In this document: positions 1-9,360 of the stretch, in pieces | How the letters are laid out: the number at the start of each line of letters is the position of its first letter | How positions within the stretch are numbered: the stretch's first letter is position 1 | Virus record (IMG/VR): IMGVR_UViG_3300042507_005356 | Location: 1 to 27,607 of that record | Reading direction: 5' to 3' (one strand) | Source of the DNA: a virus | Length of the DNA: 27,607 nt | The notes under the pieces: generated by a model | Told to the model about the DNA's origin: nothing | Seen by the model: the letters and a program-made list of their open reading frames with translations, nothing else | Database searches by the model: none | Program-made: the position numbers and the translations under genes

Positions 1-2537
1 AATGGATTGAGTTAGATTTATTTGAACAACTATCCATCAATGTTATTATCCAAGAAACGGACATAACAGATATTGAAGCTAGACGCTCACCTTATTCCAA
101 GACATTCCCCATACCAGGAACAAAGAATAATAATGATTTCTTTGAGCACTTCTATGAGGTGAATGCAATCGGTTATGACCCGTTGACTAGAAGACAATGT
201 GTGGTTCAATACAGAGGAACAGATATCTTCAAGGGTTTCCTAAGACTTAACTCTGTTGTGAGACAAAGAGACCAAATTGAATATGAGGTTTATATCCTAT
301 CTGAGATAACTGATTTTAGTTCAATAGTTCAAGACAAAAACCTAAAGGAGTTATCATGGCTTGAGTTCAATCATATTCAAAACTATAACACTGTAACTCA
401 ATCTTGGGCTGCAGATGGTGGGGATGTGAATGGATTATATGGTGGACAGATTATCTATCCAATGGTTCACTATGGTTATGATTATCAACCAGCATCAGCA
501 CAGACTCCTACCTTTAAATTTGCAATAAATCAACCCGATAACAAGGGTATTGATTTCAGTGGAAGTAGTATTCCCCCAACTTATTTTAAACCAGCCATGC
601 GTCTTAAAACAATCATAGAGAAGATTTTTGAGAGCAGTGGATATGAGGTTGAATCAAACTTTTTTGACTCAGAGTATTTTAGAGCTATCTACATTGACTT
701 AGCAATGAATGGTAGACTTGGTGTTGAGACAGCATCTGCAAGAACAAACCAAAACATCTTTAGAGTATACGGAAATGGTGCTGACCTATACCAAGAGTTT
801 AAATATTCAGATGGGGTAACACAACAAATCAAGATGGGTAGAATAACATCAACTGATGGTTATGACCCCTCATTTAACTTTAGTGAAACTTATTCAGCCT
901 ACCAAATCCCTTATTCAGGACAATACTCTTTTGAGTTTAAGGGTAAGGTCAATCAGAGATATTCTAATAACTATGTTTCAACATATTATGGTATTTCAAT
1001 ATTCAAAGCTTCAAGACCACAAGACTTGTCTGACCCAACAAAGCGTACAGCAGTTGGAGGAACAACTGATGGTCTAAGAGCATTCAACTATTCAAATTCA
1101 AATAACCAAAGAATATTCATCAACAACCTAAACCTAAATGTGGGTGAATGGATTGGTATATTCATTAGATTTAATACATCAGGTTCATCATTTAGAAATG
1201 CTGGTCTATGGGTTGGACCTACAGATTGGATTGGTTATGGAGCAAGATGGGATTTATATAACTCACCAAACTTTGTTGCAAATAACACAGTTGAAATGAA
1301 ACTACAATTCCCCGAGATTAGTTGTCTTGATTTTGTTAAATCAATTGTGAAGATGTTTAACCTCGTTGTTGTTCAAACTGAGGGGACAAAGAAACTTAGA
1401 ATGGAGCCACTCAACTGGTATTACTCACAAAACTTTGCTGAGACAAAAGACTGGTCCCAAATCCTTGATAAAAACGAGCCATTTAAAATTGAGCCAGTTA
1501 ATTTTCAATTACAAAAAGAATATAATTTCAAATATCTGCCAGCAGAAGATGAACATTTGGGTAAGATTTATGAAGATGAATACGAATTACCTTTTGGGAC
1601 GAAGAGATTTGTTGCCACTTCAGACATCCTAACAGGGACAGTTGACTTTGAATTCCCATTCAGACCATATCCATCTGATGTGATGACGGGGTCAACTAAC
1701 CTTGTTATTCCAATGGTTTACAAATATGATGTTGCAACAGCTAAGGAAATACCTTATTCAAACAAAAACCATATATTCTTTTGGTGTGGAAATAGATACT
1801 TCTATGCTGATGAAACAAAGACAACACCAAAGACTTGGTATATCACAAGTGGAGGAACACCAATCGCTTGGAATACCTATCCATGTGTTAACCATCTTAG
1901 TTCATTAGACAAACAAGATGTTGAGTTGATATCAGATTTGAACTTTGATAAAACAACTGATTTCTATGACGATGAAAATAATGTAATCCAACAATACACA
2001 GCTAATAACATATTCCAATTATGGTATGGGGATTACTTCACCAATCTATATTCTCCTGAGACGAGAAGGGTGACTGGTAAATTTATCTTTGAACCAATAC
2101 AGATATCACAGCTCAATCTCACAAATAAAATCTTTTTAAAGGATGCACTTTTTAATATTGAAAGGGTTAACGAAGCTGACCTTGTAAATTGGAAAGCAAC
2201 TGAGGTATCCCTAATCAAACTTGTAGCACCTTATAACAAAGTTGTTCCACCAGCCCCGAGTTATACTGTAACACCAAATCAAGCTTACCCATCAACAGCT
2301 GCATCATTTTCAATCACTGGTTTTGTTTCAACAAATCAATCAGAGGTATGTAATAACGCAGCGACAATATTTAACTTGTATAGTTCAACAAACCCTGTTG
2401 TGGAAGGTTCATCAGTATACTACAACTCACTTGGAACAAGTGCATTAACGACGGGAACATTCTTCAGACAGACAACCACAGGGACAACATTCGTTGGTAT
2501 TAACAACTTGGGTCAGGTGTCTGAAAATCAATGCTAA
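1..2537 (+). CDS. Large virion structural (tail/baseplate-like) protein, 5' partial
   Basis: The frame is open from the left edge (first full codon at base 3), with 844 residues visible. The GTG at 159 is not the true start, because coding sequence with the motif ARRSPYSKTFPIPGT precedes it in frame. The protein is aromatic- and Asn-rich with many beta-prone segments. Its last 90 or so residues form a separate Cys-containing module (ending GQVSENQC) preceded by a Pro-rich hinge, a C-terminal module I recall from structural proteins of Bacteroidota phages. It lies 27 bases upstream of the tape measure. A tail-tip or baseplate role is inferred from position and size. No enzymatic motif is visible. 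Confidence 0.6.
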   Translation, partial: WIELDLFEQLSINVIIQETDITDIEARRSPYSKTFPIPGTKNNNDFFEHFYEVNAIGYDPLTRRQCVVQYRGTDIFKGFLRLNSVVRQRDQIEYEVYILSEITDFSSIVQDKNLKELSWLEFNHIQNYNTVTQSWAADGGDVNGLYGGQIIYPMVHYGYDYQPASAQTPTFKFAINQPDNKGIDFSGSSIPPTYFKPAMRLKTIIEKIFESSGYEVESNFFDSEYFRAIYIDLAMNGRLGVETASARTNQNIFRVYGNGADLYQEFKYSDGVTQQIKMGRITSTDGYDPSFNFSETYSAYQIPYSGQYSFEFKGKVNQRYSNNYVSTYYGISIFKASRPQDLSDPTKRTAVGGTTDGLRAFNYSNSNNQRIFINNLNLNVGEWIGIFIRFNTSGSSFRNAGLWVGPTDWIGYGARWDLYNSPNFVANNTVEMKLQFPEISCLDFVKSIVKMFNLVVVQTEGTKKLRMEPLNWYYSQNFAETKDWSQILDKNEPFKIEPVNFQLQKEYNFKYLPAEDEHLGKIYEDEYELPFGTKRFVATSDILTGTVDFEFPFRPYPSDVMTGSTNLVIPMVYKYDVATAKEIPYSNKNHIFFWCGNRYFYADETKTTPKTWYITSGGTPIAWNTYPCVNHLSSLDKQDVELISDLNFDKTTDFYDDENNVIQQYTANNIFQLWYGDYFTNLYSPETRRVTGKFIFEPIQISQLNLTNKIFLKDALFNIERVNEADLVNWKATEVSLIKLVAPYNKVVPPAPSYTVTPNQAYPSTAASFSITGFVSTNQSEVCNNAATIFNLYSSTNPVVEGSSVYYNSLGTSALTTGTFFRQTTTGTTFVGINNLGQVSENQC

Positions 2538-2564
2538 TAAAAACCCAAATAACTATTTATCAGT

Positions 2565-5500
2565 ATGGCTAAAAATATCGCACTTACCCTCACCATTGGT
2601 GGTGTTAAACAAAACATCACAAACATCAAGGAGCTTGAGAATGCAATTAAATCTGCTGAAGAAGAGTTAAAAGGTTTAAACATTGGTTCAGAAGGATTCA
2701 AGAAATTATCCACAGATGTTAAGAATGCAAAAAGTGTATTAGAAGATTTCGGTGAATCAGTTAAAGGACAAGACCTTGAGAAAAGAGTTGGAGCCTTCGC
2801 CAAAGTGGGGGAAGGTATCACAGCATCTTTTGCAGGTGCACAAGCTGCCATAAGTTTATTTGGAACAGAATCGGAAGCAGTAGCTGAAGCTGCCGCTAAA
2901 GCCCAAGCATTATTAACCATCGCACTTGCTGCCAGGTCGGCTGCTGAAGGAGTTGTTGCCGTTAGAACGGTCGCTGCCAACATCGCAACATTCGCCTCAG
3001 CAGCGGCAGCTAACGCAGCGACCACAGCCACGAGAGTATTGTGGGCAACTTTAGCGGCTAACCCATTAGGAGCAATCTTAGCTGTGGTAGGAGCTCTTGT
3101 TACAGCCTACATAACACTTACTGATTCAACTGAGGAACAAGTTAATGTTCAAGCCGAACTTAATAAGGTTAATTCTGATGAAGCCACAGGTCTTAAAAAC
3201 TCGTTGATTATTCTTACCGAGTTTAACAATCAAAGAGATTTACAAAGACGAGAGATTGATAAACTTGTTAAACAATATCCTGGTTTCAACGCCTTTATTG
3301 ATAAAGAAAACAAGTTAACTGCACAAGGTATTAACTTTATCAAACTGAAAATCAAACAGTATGAACTTGAAGGTCAGGCTAAGTTAATCACACAAAAGAT
3401 TGCTGAAAACTCAATCAAGATTTTGGAGATTGAGAGTAGTTCAATATTGGAGAATGTATCGTTTTGGGAGAAGGCGTGGAATGTTATCAAATCGGGGGGT
3501 AATGTTTCAGGTGCTCTTTTAGCAGACTTTCAGACAGGTTTAAAAAATCAACAAACAAAAATCAAGGAAGTAACAGCTGAAAACGAAAGATGGAGAAAAT
3601 CCTTAACAGATGTCTATGTACAAACAGATGATGTTTTAAGACAACTCAAACCACTTGAACAAACTCTTACCACTCAAGTTGAGACTGAAAAGAGACTGAC
3701 TACAGCAAAACAAAACGCAGCTAAAACACAAGAGGAATTAAATGCTGCTTACAAGAAGGGATTAACCTCCACTATGGATTTAGCAGGTGCTGTTAAAGAG
3801 TTGGACGATTCCCTTAAGAAATATGATGAAACAATCAATAGAGTTTCAAAGATTGAATATGATGCCCCAATCCTTGAACAACTTAAAAATATTAAAGAAG
3901 CCACAAAGCAAGCTGCTGTAGCTTTGGTTGATGATACCACAAGAATAAATGAGAGTCTCCTATCATTGGGTGCAAAAGGTTTACCTACAGACCAGTTAAT
4001 CAATGTATTCAAAGACCTAAGAAATGAATTAGAAGGAGCTTTTATTCAAAGATTTGACTTTGGTAAACTAGTTGATGTTGCTGATATCAGAAAAAGATTT
4101 GTAACGGAAGCTAAGAATCTAACACAAGACCAAAAGAATATCCTTAGTGACCTCATTAGTTCGTATGAAGATGTGTTCAGATTTATCAATGAAAACCAAC
4201 TCTATGAACTTGGAACACAACTAAAAGGTATTACAGTTGCTTGGAATGACTTTAGAGGTGAGATTGGAGAATCTGAAAAGGGTGGTAAAGCATTACTTAA
4301 TATCCTTGGGGAAATCACTGCGGCTAACAGACAATTCGTTAATGAATTTACAGGTAAAGATAATAACATATTTCAAATACAATTTGACCCCAACACAGTT
4401 GCAAAAAATGCTAGTGAGTTCATAAAGGTATTAGAAAAAAATGTGTTCCAAACTATTGCAACAAGACTAATAGCAAATCAGATTGACCTTGAGAGGGATA
4501 TTGTTGCTAAAACAACAGGGGTTGTACAAGCTGAAGCCAAGGGTAGATTTGATGCGTTATCAGTTCAATTTGAAACCTTTATAAAGACAGGTCAGATTGT
4601 AGGTAAAGACACCAAGATAACTGCAGAGATAGTTGATGCTCAGGTTAAAAAGATTGTAGACAAGTTCATAAGTTTGACGGGAGCAATCACTGTTGCAGAA
4701 CAAAAGATTATTAAGACAAACCAAGAGGTTAATAAGTTAGTTCAAGAGTTTGAGAAATCACCTGAGTTATTATCACAAGCTATTGGTGGGGTTGTATTAC
4801 AAAACATTGATACTATTTCAACCCTACTCATTGGTGCAAGAACAGCGGAACAAAAGATTGAGAAGGACTTTATTGATAAAGTTAAAGCTGACCGTAGTGG
4901 TCTTGAGACATTCAAAAAGAATTTGATTGCAGCTGGTATTGATGTTGAAAAAGCTTCATACGATGACTTGTTAAAAGCTTACATTGAATACAAGAAAAAA
5001 GAGGTTGAAGTAGATAAAAATGCAGAGAAGGAAAAAGAAGATAGTAGGAAAAAAACAACTCAAGATATCATAAGAGGTTTTGAATTATTTTCACAAACAC
5101 TTAATCAGATATCAGCTCTTACTCAAGAGAGAGTTAGAACAGATTTGGAATCATTAAAAATTGCAGAGAAAAGAACACTTGACCAAGTGGTTGGTGATTC
5201 AAAACAAGCTGCAGACAAGAGACTTGAAATCCAAGCTGAGTATGAGGAAAAAGCAAAAGCTATTGAAAAAAAGGGAAGAATAGCTTCACTTCAATTGTCT
5301 TTAGTGCAAACAATTGCTAACGGAGCACAAGCATTTGTTAGAGCATTAGCTGAACTTGGACCTATCCTTGGACCTATTATGGCTGGTGTAAATGCAGCCT
5401 TAACTTTGGGACAAGTAGTTATTATCCAAGACCAAATATCAAACGCTCAAGCGATGAGAAGGGGTGGTTATCTTAAAGCACAAGGTGGAATGTTATTAAG

Positions 5501-5792
5501 AGGACCATCACACGAGAATGGTGGAATACCATTAGCCCAAATGGGGATTATTGCAGAAGGTAATGAGGCTATAATTAACAGACAATCCACAATGAATTTC
5601 CAAGGTTTATTATCAAGTATAAATCAATCAGGTGGAGGTCGTCCACTTGTGATGAATAACTTTGATGATTCAAGGATTATTGAAGCCTTAGCTAAACAAA
5701 AACAAACCCCAATCCGAGCTTATGTATTAGGTTCGGATATAACAAACGAACAAATGATATCCAAGAGATTGGATGACTTAAGTAAATTTTAA
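2565..5792 (+). CDS. Tail tape measure protein
   Basis: At 1075 residues this is the longest gene in the window. Layout: a charged N-terminus (1-90); a very Ala-rich hydrophobic stretch (about 94-185, including LAANPLGAILAVVGALVTAY); a long Lys/Glu-rich helical or coiled-coil middle; a second hydrophobic helix pair (about 905-955, with GPILGPIMAGVNAALTLGQV); and a C-terminal Gly-rich domain with RGPSHENGGIPLAQMG and EGNEAIINR, a tail I recognise from Bacteroidota phage tape measures. The family sets tail length and is threaded inside the tail tube. The start ATG follows the leader AACTATTTATCAGT, which has no Shine-Dalgarno. The next gene starts 3 bases after its stop. The long - strand reading frame over its Ala-rich part is only a shadow. 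Confidence 0.9.
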   Translation: MAKNIALTLTIGGVKQNITNIKELENAIKSAEEELKGLNIGSEGFKKLSTDVKNAKSVLEDFGESVKGQDLEKRVGAFAKVGEGITASFAGAQAAISLFGTESEAVAEAAAKAQALLTIALAARSAAEGVVAVRTVAANIATFASAAAANAATTATRVLWATLAANPLGAILAVVGALVTAYITLTDSTEEQVNVQAELNKVNSDEATGLKNSLIILTEFNNQRDLQRREIDKLVKQYPGFNAFIDKENKLTAQGINFIKLKIKQYELEGQAKLITQKIAENSIKILEIESSSILENVSFWEKAWNVIKSGGNVSGALLADFQTGLKNQQTKIKEVTAENERWRKSLTDVYVQTDDVLRQLKPLEQTLTTQVETEKRLTTAKQNAAKTQEELNAAYKKGLTSTMDLAGAVKELDDSLKKYDETINRVSKIEYDAPILEQLKNIKEATKQAAVALVDDTTRINESLLSLGAKGLPTDQLINVFKDLRNELEGAFIQRFDFGKLVDVADIRKRFVTEAKNLTQDQKNILSDLISSYEDVFRFINENQLYELGTQLKGITVAWNDFRGEIGESEKGGKALLNILGEITAANRQFVNEFTGKDNNIFQIQFDPNTVAKNASEFIKVLEKNVFQTIATRLIANQIDLERDIVAKTTGVVQAEAKGRFDALSVQFETFIKTGQIVGKDTKITAEIVDAQVKKIVDKFISLTGAITVAEQKIIKTNQEVNKLVQEFEKSPELLSQAIGGVVLQNIDTISTLLIGARTAEQKIEKDFIDKVKADRSGLETFKKNLIAAGIDVEKASYDDLLKAYIEYKKKEVEVDKNAEKEKEDSRKKTTQDIIRGFELFSQTLNQISALTQERVRTDLESLKIAEKRTLDQVVGDSKQAADKRLEIQAEYEEKAKAIEKKGRIASLQLSLVQTIANGAQAFVRALAELGPILGPIMAGVNAALTLGQVVIIQDQISNAQAMRRGGYLKAQGGMLLRGPSHENGGIPLAQMGIIAEGNEAIINRQSTMNFQGLLSSINQSGGGRPLVMNNFDDSRIIEALAKQKQTPIRAYVLGSDITNEQMISKRLDDLSKF

Positions 5793-5795
5793 TAT

Positions 5796-8423
5796 ATGGC
5801 ACTGAAAGTAATTGAATTATTGGTTGATGACGCTTTAACAGGTGATACAAGAGTTGAAGAGATTGCTCTGGTATTACAACCAGCGATTGAAACTGAATTT
5901 ATGTGGTTCGGGAGACAATCCTTTGAAACCTATAATGACTATCCAAAAGCAGCAAAAGAAAATGCTTGTAAGGTATTAAGATGGAGAGACGAGCATGGTG
6001 ATGATGTTCAAGGAATGACCCAAGTCGGTTGGACAAGAGCAAATCAACTTTGTAGTGGAGAAAACATTTCAAGAGAAACCATTGCCAGAATGAGTGCGTT
6101 TATTAGACACAAACAAAACTCACAAATTGCTCCTGAGTTTCAAGGTGAACCTTGGAAGGATGCAGGTTATGTTGCTTGGTTAGGTTGGGGTGGAACAGAA
6201 GGTGTTGAATGGGCACAAAGAAAATTACAACAGATTGATGAAGCCATGGCAATTGATACCTCAAATCTTAAACCTTGGTCAAAAACAACAGGTGATACTG
6301 AGATGTGTGGATGTGGTGAGAAGACATATCAGATTCTTGAAGAAGGTCCATGTTGGGAAAACTATATTATGATAGGTTGGAAGAGAAACGCTGAGGGTCA
6401 AAAAGTCCCCAATTGTGTTCCAAAAGAGGAGTTATCAGCCTATGAGCTTGATGTTTTTGGTTATAAAACGAAGTATTTTTACATCTGTCCTGGCGCTCAA
6501 GCAACCTTTAAGGACATAATGTCTGTTAAACCAACAGAAGATAGTATAGGAATGATTAGGTCTGCAGCTGTTGTTGCTGATAAAGTGTTTGAAATTGAGG
6601 CAGATGTCCTTGAATATAAGACAGCTAGTGAAGACCAACTATCTGAAGCTAAGGTTTTGGTTGAAGATTTCAAAGATATCATTGGTGAGATTGAGAAGAT
6701 TCAAGGTAAGACATTTGATGTGTCTTATATGGATAATCATATCAAGGTAATTGAAGGGTATGTTGGTCAAGAGAATATGGCATATCCTATTGGTCAGATA
6801 CAGAAGGGAACAATAATTGACCAAGGTAGTGATTGTGGTTGTGGTTGTCCTGATATGGAAGGTTGTTGGGATAATGGTGGAACATACTTTGGAACAACAA
6901 TGATTAACGGGGTACCAGTATTTGATAACCCTGATGAAGCTGCAACTTACGCAGAAACAATTGGTTGTAATGGTTCACATGTACACATGGTAGATGGTGT
7001 TGAGATGTATATGCCTTGTACAATTCACGACCAAGCAATCAATGAAGATGATGAGGAAGATGAACTAGCAGAATATACTGAAGAAGAGTATGAGGTAGCT
7101 AAACTATTACAATACCTATCAAAAACAGACAAACAAAAGTTTGAAGCAGTTATCGCTTCAATGAGGGGTTCAACTCTTCAAGAAATTAAAGACAGAGACC
7201 ACAAGACCCCAACAATATACTTCAAGTATGAGAGGGTATTGACTGGTTCACCTGATAGAGAATTCTGTGATAGTATTGAAGGAAGATATTTTAGAAGATT
7301 GGAGATAGACCTTTTAAGAGATACCAATCGTGATTTTGGTCATAACAGAGAGCCATATTCCAAGTGGTTATATAAAGGTGGACCTAATTGTGTTCACGCT
7401 TGGAGAAAGTTTTTGGTTCAAGGAAAAGATGTTGTTGATGAAGGTTTTGCACAAGGTAAAGCAGGAATGCCACCTAAGTCAATGCCGAACAATGGATACT
7501 ATTCAGAAGAAACCAAAAAAGCAAGTGAGAGAGCTTATGCGATATCACAATCACAGAAGATGACCAGAGCTTCTTCACAGGTTATCATTGTTGATATGGA
7601 TGATACTTTGGTTAGAGGTAATTCCCCAATCAAAAAAACCATAGATTATATTAATGATAAAGCTAAGTCTTATAGAATCGTTGTTGTATCAGGAAGACAA
7701 AAATCAAGAACAGAAGAAACCAAAAGACAACTTGATTCACTTGGGGTATTGTGGGACGACATCTATTTGTCTGATTTCCCTATAGGTCCAAACTCATCAA
7801 ATGCATTCAAGGAATACAAAGCTAAATGGTTAAGAGAAAAAGGTTTTATGATTGTGGAAGCAATTGATAACGACTCTGAAGCTAGAAGACTTTACCAAAG
7901 AGCAGGTGTTAGAGCGGTATCCCCAACCTCACTATCTGCTAGTTTCAATAAGTCAGCTCAGTTTTCAATCAACGAGGAACAAAGAATGTTATATTCACCA
8001 GCAATGAAACCTGGTATTTTGATTCCAAGGATTGATGAAATGACGAGAGAGAAGTATTTTGTAACATTCAAACCTGAAACAATCAAGGTAATGAGTCAAA
8101 GATTTCTTATTGAGAAAAGAACAGACAAGACAAACTATGAACATTCAGACCAAAAGTTTGGTGGGGTTTACTTGGTTGAATCTTGGATTGTAGACGGGGA
8201 ACAAGATAAAGCCTATTCAATGGGTTATTCAAAACAAGATGTTCCATTGGGGACATGGATGGTTGGATATAGGATAGACAATGACGAAGTATGGGATATG
8301 ATTAAGCAAGGAAAAGTCAAAGGTCTATCAATTGAAGGAAATTTTGAGTATAAGTTTTCGGTAGAAAAAACTGATGAATATTTACTTAAAGAAATCATAA
8401 ACATTTTAAATCAAACAAACTAA
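5796..8423 (+). CDS. Multidomain head protein: XkdF-like prohead protease with inserted HAD phosphatase-like domain
   Basis: Modules in order of its 875 residues: about 45-145, a Trp-rich helical domain (ETYNDYPKAAKENACKVLRW; AWLGWGG); about 165-215, a Cys-rich segment with PCWENYIMIGWK; about 340-410, a Cys/His segment with CGCGCPDMEGCW and MYMPCTIHD; about 470-545, a MuF-like piece (GSPDREFCDSIEG; GGPNCVHAW); about 596-720, a HAD-type domain with D600-x-D602-x-T604 (DMDDT), VVSGR near 630 and DND at 691-693; about 739-850, an XkdF-type serine protease domain with candidate catalytic His783 (NYEHS) and Ser845 (GLSIEGNF). The XkdF family processes scaffold and capsid during head maturation, which fits the following scaffold and capsid genes. 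The roles of the extra modules are inferred. No internal stop or frameshift is seen. Confidence 0.8.
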   Translation: MALKVIELLVDDALTGDTRVEEIALVLQPAIETEFMWFGRQSFETYNDYPKAAKENACKVLRWRDEHGDDVQGMTQVGWTRANQLCSGENISRETIARMSAFIRHKQNSQIAPEFQGEPWKDAGYVAWLGWGGTEGVEWAQRKLQQIDEAMAIDTSNLKPWSKTTGDTEMCGCGEKTYQILEEGPCWENYIMIGWKRNAEGQKVPNCVPKEELSAYELDVFGYKTKYFYICPGAQATFKDIMSVKPTEDSIGMIRSAAVVADKVFEIEADVLEYKTASEDQLSEAKVLVEDFKDIIGEIEKIQGKTFDVSYMDNHIKVIEGYVGQENMAYPIGQIQKGTIIDQGSDCGCGCPDMEGCWDNGGTYFGTTMINGVPVFDNPDEAATYAETIGCNGSHVHMVDGVEMYMPCTIHDQAINEDDEEDELAEYTEEEYEVAKLLQYLSKTDKQKFEAVIASMRGSTLQEIKDRDHKTPTIYFKYERVLTGSPDREFCDSIEGRYFRRLEIDLLRDTNRDFGHNREPYSKWLYKGGPNCVHAWRKFLVQGKDVVDEGFAQGKAGMPPKSMPNNGYYSEETKKASERAYAISQSQKMTRASSQVIIVDMDDTLVRGNSPIKKTIDYINDKAKSYRIVVVSGRQKSRTEETKRQLDSLGVLWDDIYLSDFPIGPNSSNAFKEYKAKWLREKGFMIVEAIDNDSEARRLYQRAGVRAVSPTSLSASFNKSAQFSINEEQRMLYSPAMKPGILIPRIDEMTREKYFVTFKPETIKVMSQRFLIEKRTDKTNYEHSDQKFGGVYLVESWIVDGEQDKAYSMGYSKQDVPLGTWMVGYRIDNDEVWDMIKQGKVKGLSIEGNFEYKFSVEKTDEYLLKEIINILNQTN

Positions 8424-8428
8424 TACTC

Positions 8429-9334
8429 ATGAACGCTACACTAGCACTAGACAAGATTGTTAAGTTATTAGGTTTGAGATTCAAAAAAGAATCTTTTTTC
8501 ACAACTATTTTAGAGGACGGAAAAACAGAAGTTACCAACAATGCTGATGGTGACCTTCAAGTTGGACAAACTCTTTATGTTTTGGGAGAAGCTACATTGC
8601 AACCAGCACCTGCAGGAGTTCACACAACTCGTGAAGGTTTGGTATTAACACTTGATGAAGAATCAACTATCGTTAAGATTGAAGTAACTACAGCTGAAGC
8701 TGAAGTAGAAAGAAATCAAGAAGAGGTTGAGAGTTCAAAAGTGAAAATGACCATTGCTGAAGATGCTCAAGGACAGAAATTAGAATCACCAACATTTGAT
8801 GTAGGTGAGGAAGTATATGTTCTTGGACCTGATGGAGAGAAGACTTTGGCACCAAATGGTGAGCACCAAGTTGTTCTTAAAGATTCATCTGGTAATGAAA
8901 ACAAAATTAGAATCCAAACTGTTGACGGCAAGATTGTTCAAAGAGAAAATGTTGAACAGATGGCTGAAGAAGACATGGCTGAATTTCCTTGGGATGAATG
9001 CATGTTGAAAATGGCAGAAGAGGGTTATTCAGAAGAGACAGCTGCAAAAATTTGTGGTTCAATCAAAGCAAAAAATATGACCAAAGCAAAGATGTCTACG
9101 GACCTTTACTTTGAGCAAGTTGCTCAGGTTGAAAAACTTAAAGACGGTATTTCTCAACTGTTATCACTCGTAGAAACAATAAATGGAAAATTCAAAACAG
9201 AATTATCCGAATTAAAGTCTGAGTTTAATACTTTTAAAAATTCACCTGAAAGAAAACCTGTGGATAAAAAAGTTGATTACAAAGAAAAGTTTGAGGACTT
9301 CAGAGTAAGCATCCTCAAAGATTTAAGAAAATAA
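8429..9334 (+). CDS. Scaffold-like head assembly protein
   Basis: 301 residues, directly between protease and capsid genes, the usual scaffold position. The N-terminal half holds two degenerate copies of one beta-rich domain: about 20-90 (DLQVGQTLYVLG then APAGVHT) and about 105-175 (FDVGEEVYVLG then APNGEHQ). Next comes a short helical Cys motif (FPWDECMLKMAEEGYSEETA, about 188-207) also seen in head proteins of related phages, then a Lys/Glu-rich coiled-coil C-terminus (about 230-301). A charged coiled-coil end suits a scaffold that binds capsid subunits. The role rests on position and composition rather than a strong motif. It starts 5 bases after the protease stop. Confidence 0.65.
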   Translation: MNATLALDKIVKLLGLRFKKESFFTTILEDGKTEVTNNADGDLQVGQTLYVLGEATLQPAPAGVHTTREGLVLTLDEESTIVKIEVTTAEAEVERNQEEVESSKVKMTIAEDAQGQKLESPTFDVGEEVYVLGPDGEKTLAPNGEHQVVLKDSSGNENKIRIQTVDGKIVQRENVEQMAEEDMAEFPWDECMLKMAEEGYSEETAAKICGSIKAKNMTKAKMSTDLYFEQVAQVEKLKDGISQLLSLVETINGKFKTELSELKSEFNTFKNSPERKPVDKKVDYKEKFEDFRVSILKDLRK

Positions 9335-9360
9335 ACTAAAACAAACTAATAAATTTTATT

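Noticed and set aside
2534-3031. - strand frame of 165 residues over the tape measure
   Set aside because: Its Ala/Val-rich product is the mirror of the Ala-rich codons in the tape measure; it has no start context or promoter.
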